Assembly: GCA_029884515.1 (NCBI GenBank)
Contig: JAOUHR010000098.1
Coordinates: 1-7,025, forward strand
Direction: 5' to 3'
DNA: 7,025 nt
Source: Gemmatimonadota bacterium
GTDB taxonomy: Bacteria; Gemmatimonadota; Gemmatimonadetes; Gemmatimonadales; Gemmatimonadaceae
The notes under the pieces are model-generated. The model did no database searches. It was not told where the DNA came from and was given only the letters and a program-made list of their open reading frames with translations. Made by a program: the position numbers and the translations under genes. Shown in pieces: positions 5,529-7,025 of this stretch; the stretch's first letter is position 1; each line of letters begins with the position of its first letter.

Positions 5529-6509
5529 TCAGGGGCGCGCGGGCGCGTCGGGCTTGGGCGTCTCGAGCGTGAAGACGACGTAGTCGCCCAGCTTGCGATT
5601 CGCCTTGCCGTCGATCGAGTCGAGGTCGGCGACGGGCACGAAGCTCACCACGACGACCTTCGCATCACGCAGGCGTCGCTTCACGCGCGCCGCCGTGCCA
5701 AGTCCGTAGTCGGAGTGGAAGGCGCCGTTGGCGTGGACCACGGGCGGGCCGTGCGCCCTGAACGCCGCGACGATCGACTCCGCCATCGTCTCGTCCTTGA
5801 TGCACTGTGCCTCGTAGGTGCGCCACACCGTCGCGGAGCGCTGCTCCGGCGTGAGTTGCATTCCGTGGCCACTCATGTCGCCCATCGTCTCCTGGAACCG
5901 CTCCCAATAGGCGTCGCGCGGGCAGGAGAGGTCGCTGGCGATGAGCGCGCGGGCGCGCGGCGGGAGCGTGTCGAGCGACGCGAGCCCGCCGCGGGCGACC
6001 ATCGAGGCATATCGCCGCGGCACGTTCCCCGCGATCACCGGCCAGCCGCGCGCGCGGGCGAACTCCACGAGCGGGCGGTAGTCGGCGCTGTAGTTGGGCC
6101 AAGGCCGCGATCCGGAGAGGAAGTCCGATTCGGCGATGTTGCGCGCGAGGTAGGCGTCCAATGGCTGCTGTACGTCGCGCTCGAACATCTCGAGGGCCAG
6201 CACCACCGGTCCCTGCCGCCGACGGGCGATTCCCTCCAGCACGGCCGCCTCGAGCTGGTGGGTGCGAGGATCATCGTGCTGCTCACCGAGGAAGACGATA
6301 TCGGCCTTGGCCAAGGCGGCGGACATGGCTTCGAAGTCTATGACCCGCTTGCGCTTGGAGTCATAGACGCGATGGGCCACGTAGCCGATGGCGGGTTGCA
6401 CGGCTCCGGGAACCGTGCCCTCGGCTGGAATCTGCGCCTCGGACGCTGTGCCGCCGAGGGGAATGCCAGCGATGAGCGAGAGAAAGAATTTATAGCGCAT
6501 TAAAAGCAT
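5529..6509 (-). CDS. ChaN-like haem-binding (Tiki/ChaN superfamily) periplasmic protein
   Basis: This predicted 326-residue exported protein belongs to the ChaN family, whose Campylobacter member binds haem and is linked to iron uptake. Family motifs in order are DIVFLGEQHDDPRTHQLEAA (70-89), LALEMFERDVQQPLDAYL (104-121), WPNYSADYRPLVEFARARGW (137-156), GNVPRRYASMVARGGL (161-176), CIKDETMAESI (236-246) and HANGAFHSDYGLGTAARVK (259-277). The N-terminus (MLLMRYKFFLSLIAGIPLGG) is a signal peptide with no lipobox cysteine, so unlike the E. coli-type lipoprotein it is probably soluble in the periplasm. Possible starts are GTG 6533, ATG 6509 and ATG 6500; none has a Shine-Dalgarno. I chose 6509; 6500 gives an equally good signal peptide. 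It is the first gene of an apparent two-gene unit with the FAD subunit and is divergent from the 6601 gene across an AT-rich spacer. Whether haem is bound here is inferred from family only. Confidence 0.85.
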   Translation of the reverse strand: MLLMRYKFFLSLIAGIPLGGTASEAQIPAEGTVPGAVQPAIGYVAHRVYDSKRKRVIDFEAMSAALAKADIVFLGEQHDDPRTHQLEAAVLEGIARRRQGPVVLALEMFERDVQQPLDAYLARNIAESDFLSGSRPWPNYSADYRPLVEFARARGWPVIAGNVPRRYASMVARGGLASLDTLPPRARALIASDLSCPRDAYWERFQETMGDMSGHGMQLTPEQRSATVWRTYEAQCIKDETMAESIVAAFRAHGPPVVHANGAFHSDYGLGTAARVKRRLRDAKVVVVSFVPVADLDSIDGKANRKLGDYVVFTLETPKPDAPARP

Positions 6510-6600
6510 TTTATGAGTTGCCAATGTAGGCACGTACAGATGATCACAAAGAACAATGAGTCTAGATAAACAGACTAAAGTATATATTATTACTTAGACG
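6510..6600. promoter_or_regulatory. AT-rich divergent promoter/operator region
   Basis: The spacer between the ChaN-like gene and the plus-strand gene at 6601 is conspicuously AT-rich in an otherwise GC-rich window. It contains TATTAT (6585-6590), which resembles a -10 box for the plus strand, and TATACT as a candidate -10 on the minus strand in the same tract. No good -35 boxes are seen. Two inverted repeats could be operators: AGTCT (6559-6563) with AGACT (6572-6576), and CTAAAGTA (6575-6582) with TACTTAG (6591-6597, one bulge). Neither flanking gene has a Shine-Dalgarno. Confidence 0.5.
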
Positions 6601-7025
6601 ATGAAATCACTTGACCTAGAGTCTCAAGCACATCATGAGGAGGCCACCGACGAGCTCGCTCGCCTCGACGAGTGCTGCTCAACGGCCCCGCCGAGCATCC
6701 CGCGCGCCCTCTGGCTCCGAGCTGTCGCTGAACTCTCCAGTCCCGATCCCCTCGATCTCGCCCCGCTCGTCGCCGCCGACGGGGATGTCTTCCACGAAGC
6801 CTCCCTCCCGGCAGTCGTCCTCGGCTGGCGAACCCTTCTCGCAGCAGAGGAGCGACGCACCCGGGGCGGCGCATTCCTTTCGGCCACACGCCTCGAGCCG
6901 TTCGCGCCCACGCTCGCAAGTTACGCCGAGCGCGGCCGGCTGGAAGCCGTCTGGCGCGAGAGCGGCAGGAGTCGGCCGGTGCTGGTCCGCGCGCTCGATT
7001 CGTCGGCGTGGTTCCCGTCGGGCGC
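6601..7025 (+). CDS. Unrecognised protein, 5' part only (runs off the window)
   Basis: A frame opens at ATG 6601, right after an in-frame TAG at 6595-6597, and stays open for 141 codons to the window end. From about codon 15 on, third positions are almost all G or C, as in the other real genes, which supports coding. The first codons are more AT-rich. The product starts MKSLDLESQAHHEEATDELA, has a Cys-Cys pair at 25-26, then Ala/Leu/Arg-rich predicted helices (for example ALWLRAVAEL at 36-45 and GWRTLLAAEERR at 75-86) and VRALDSSAWFPSG at the edge. It has no signal peptide and no membrane segment. I do not recognise a domain. There is no Shine-Dalgarno before the ATG; a GAGGAGG at about 6637 is inside the frame and is followed by no usable start. 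Confidence 0.6.
   Translation, partial: MKSLDLESQAHHEEATDELARLDECCSTAPPSIPRALWLRAVAELSSPDPLDLAPLVAADGDVFHEASLPAVVLGWRTLLAAEERRTRGGAFLSATRLEPFAPTLASYAERGRLEAVWRESGRSRPVLVRALDSSAWFPSG

Noticed and set aside
6590..6919. Minus-strand open frame of 109 codons
   Set aside because: It is Arg/Gly-rich shadow of the plus-strand frame from 6601, which has the expected G/C third-position bias and normal composition.

Overview
This is a GC-rich bacterial chromosomal window whose real genes have third codon positions that are overwhelmingly G or C. Two short AT-rich patches lie between genes, at about 1-90 and 6530-6610. The gene set is a GGDEF enzyme with a six-helix membrane domain, a secreted Vgb-like propeller, a secreted LA_2272-type repeat protein, a PaoB-like FAD subunit and a ChaN-like haem-binding protein. 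It suggests an environmental Gram-negative bacterium. From memory of where these families occur together I favour Gemmatimonadota, but this is an inference and no rRNA or marker gene is present.

Layout. 1-64 is an ambiguous window edge that may hold the end of one gene or the start of another. 108-144 is a strong hairpin followed by a T-tract on the minus strand, and fits a terminator for the GGDEF gene (231-1430, minus). A short divergent spacer leads to a four-helix membrane protein of unknown function (1544-2101, plus). The 98-base spacer 2102-2199 separates convergent genes and is packed with G/C-tract repeats. Four minus-strand genes follow: Vgb-like propeller (2200-3210), LA_2272-like repeat protein (3311-4447), molybdopterin-dehydrogenase FAD subunit (4552-5520) and ChaN-like protein (5529-6509). 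The last two are 8 bases apart and look like one transcription unit, read ChaN first. The other two are separated by about 100 bases each. An AT-rich divergent control region (6510-6600) precedes an unrecognised plus-strand gene that runs off the right end (6601-7025).

How they work together. Three of the minus-strand products (propeller, repeat protein, ChaN) carry signal peptides, so this is mostly envelope or periplasmic biology. The FAD subunit is cytoplasmic or Tat-partnered and would need iron-sulfur and molybdopterin subunits, which are not here. I see no mobile element, tRNA, rRNA, CRISPR array or recognisable defence system. The window looks like ordinary housekeeping and accessory chromosome. 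The points most worth checking are the Vgb-like active-site signature, the unbroken 16-residue repeat array, the orphan FAD subunit and the G-tract repeats behind the propeller gene.
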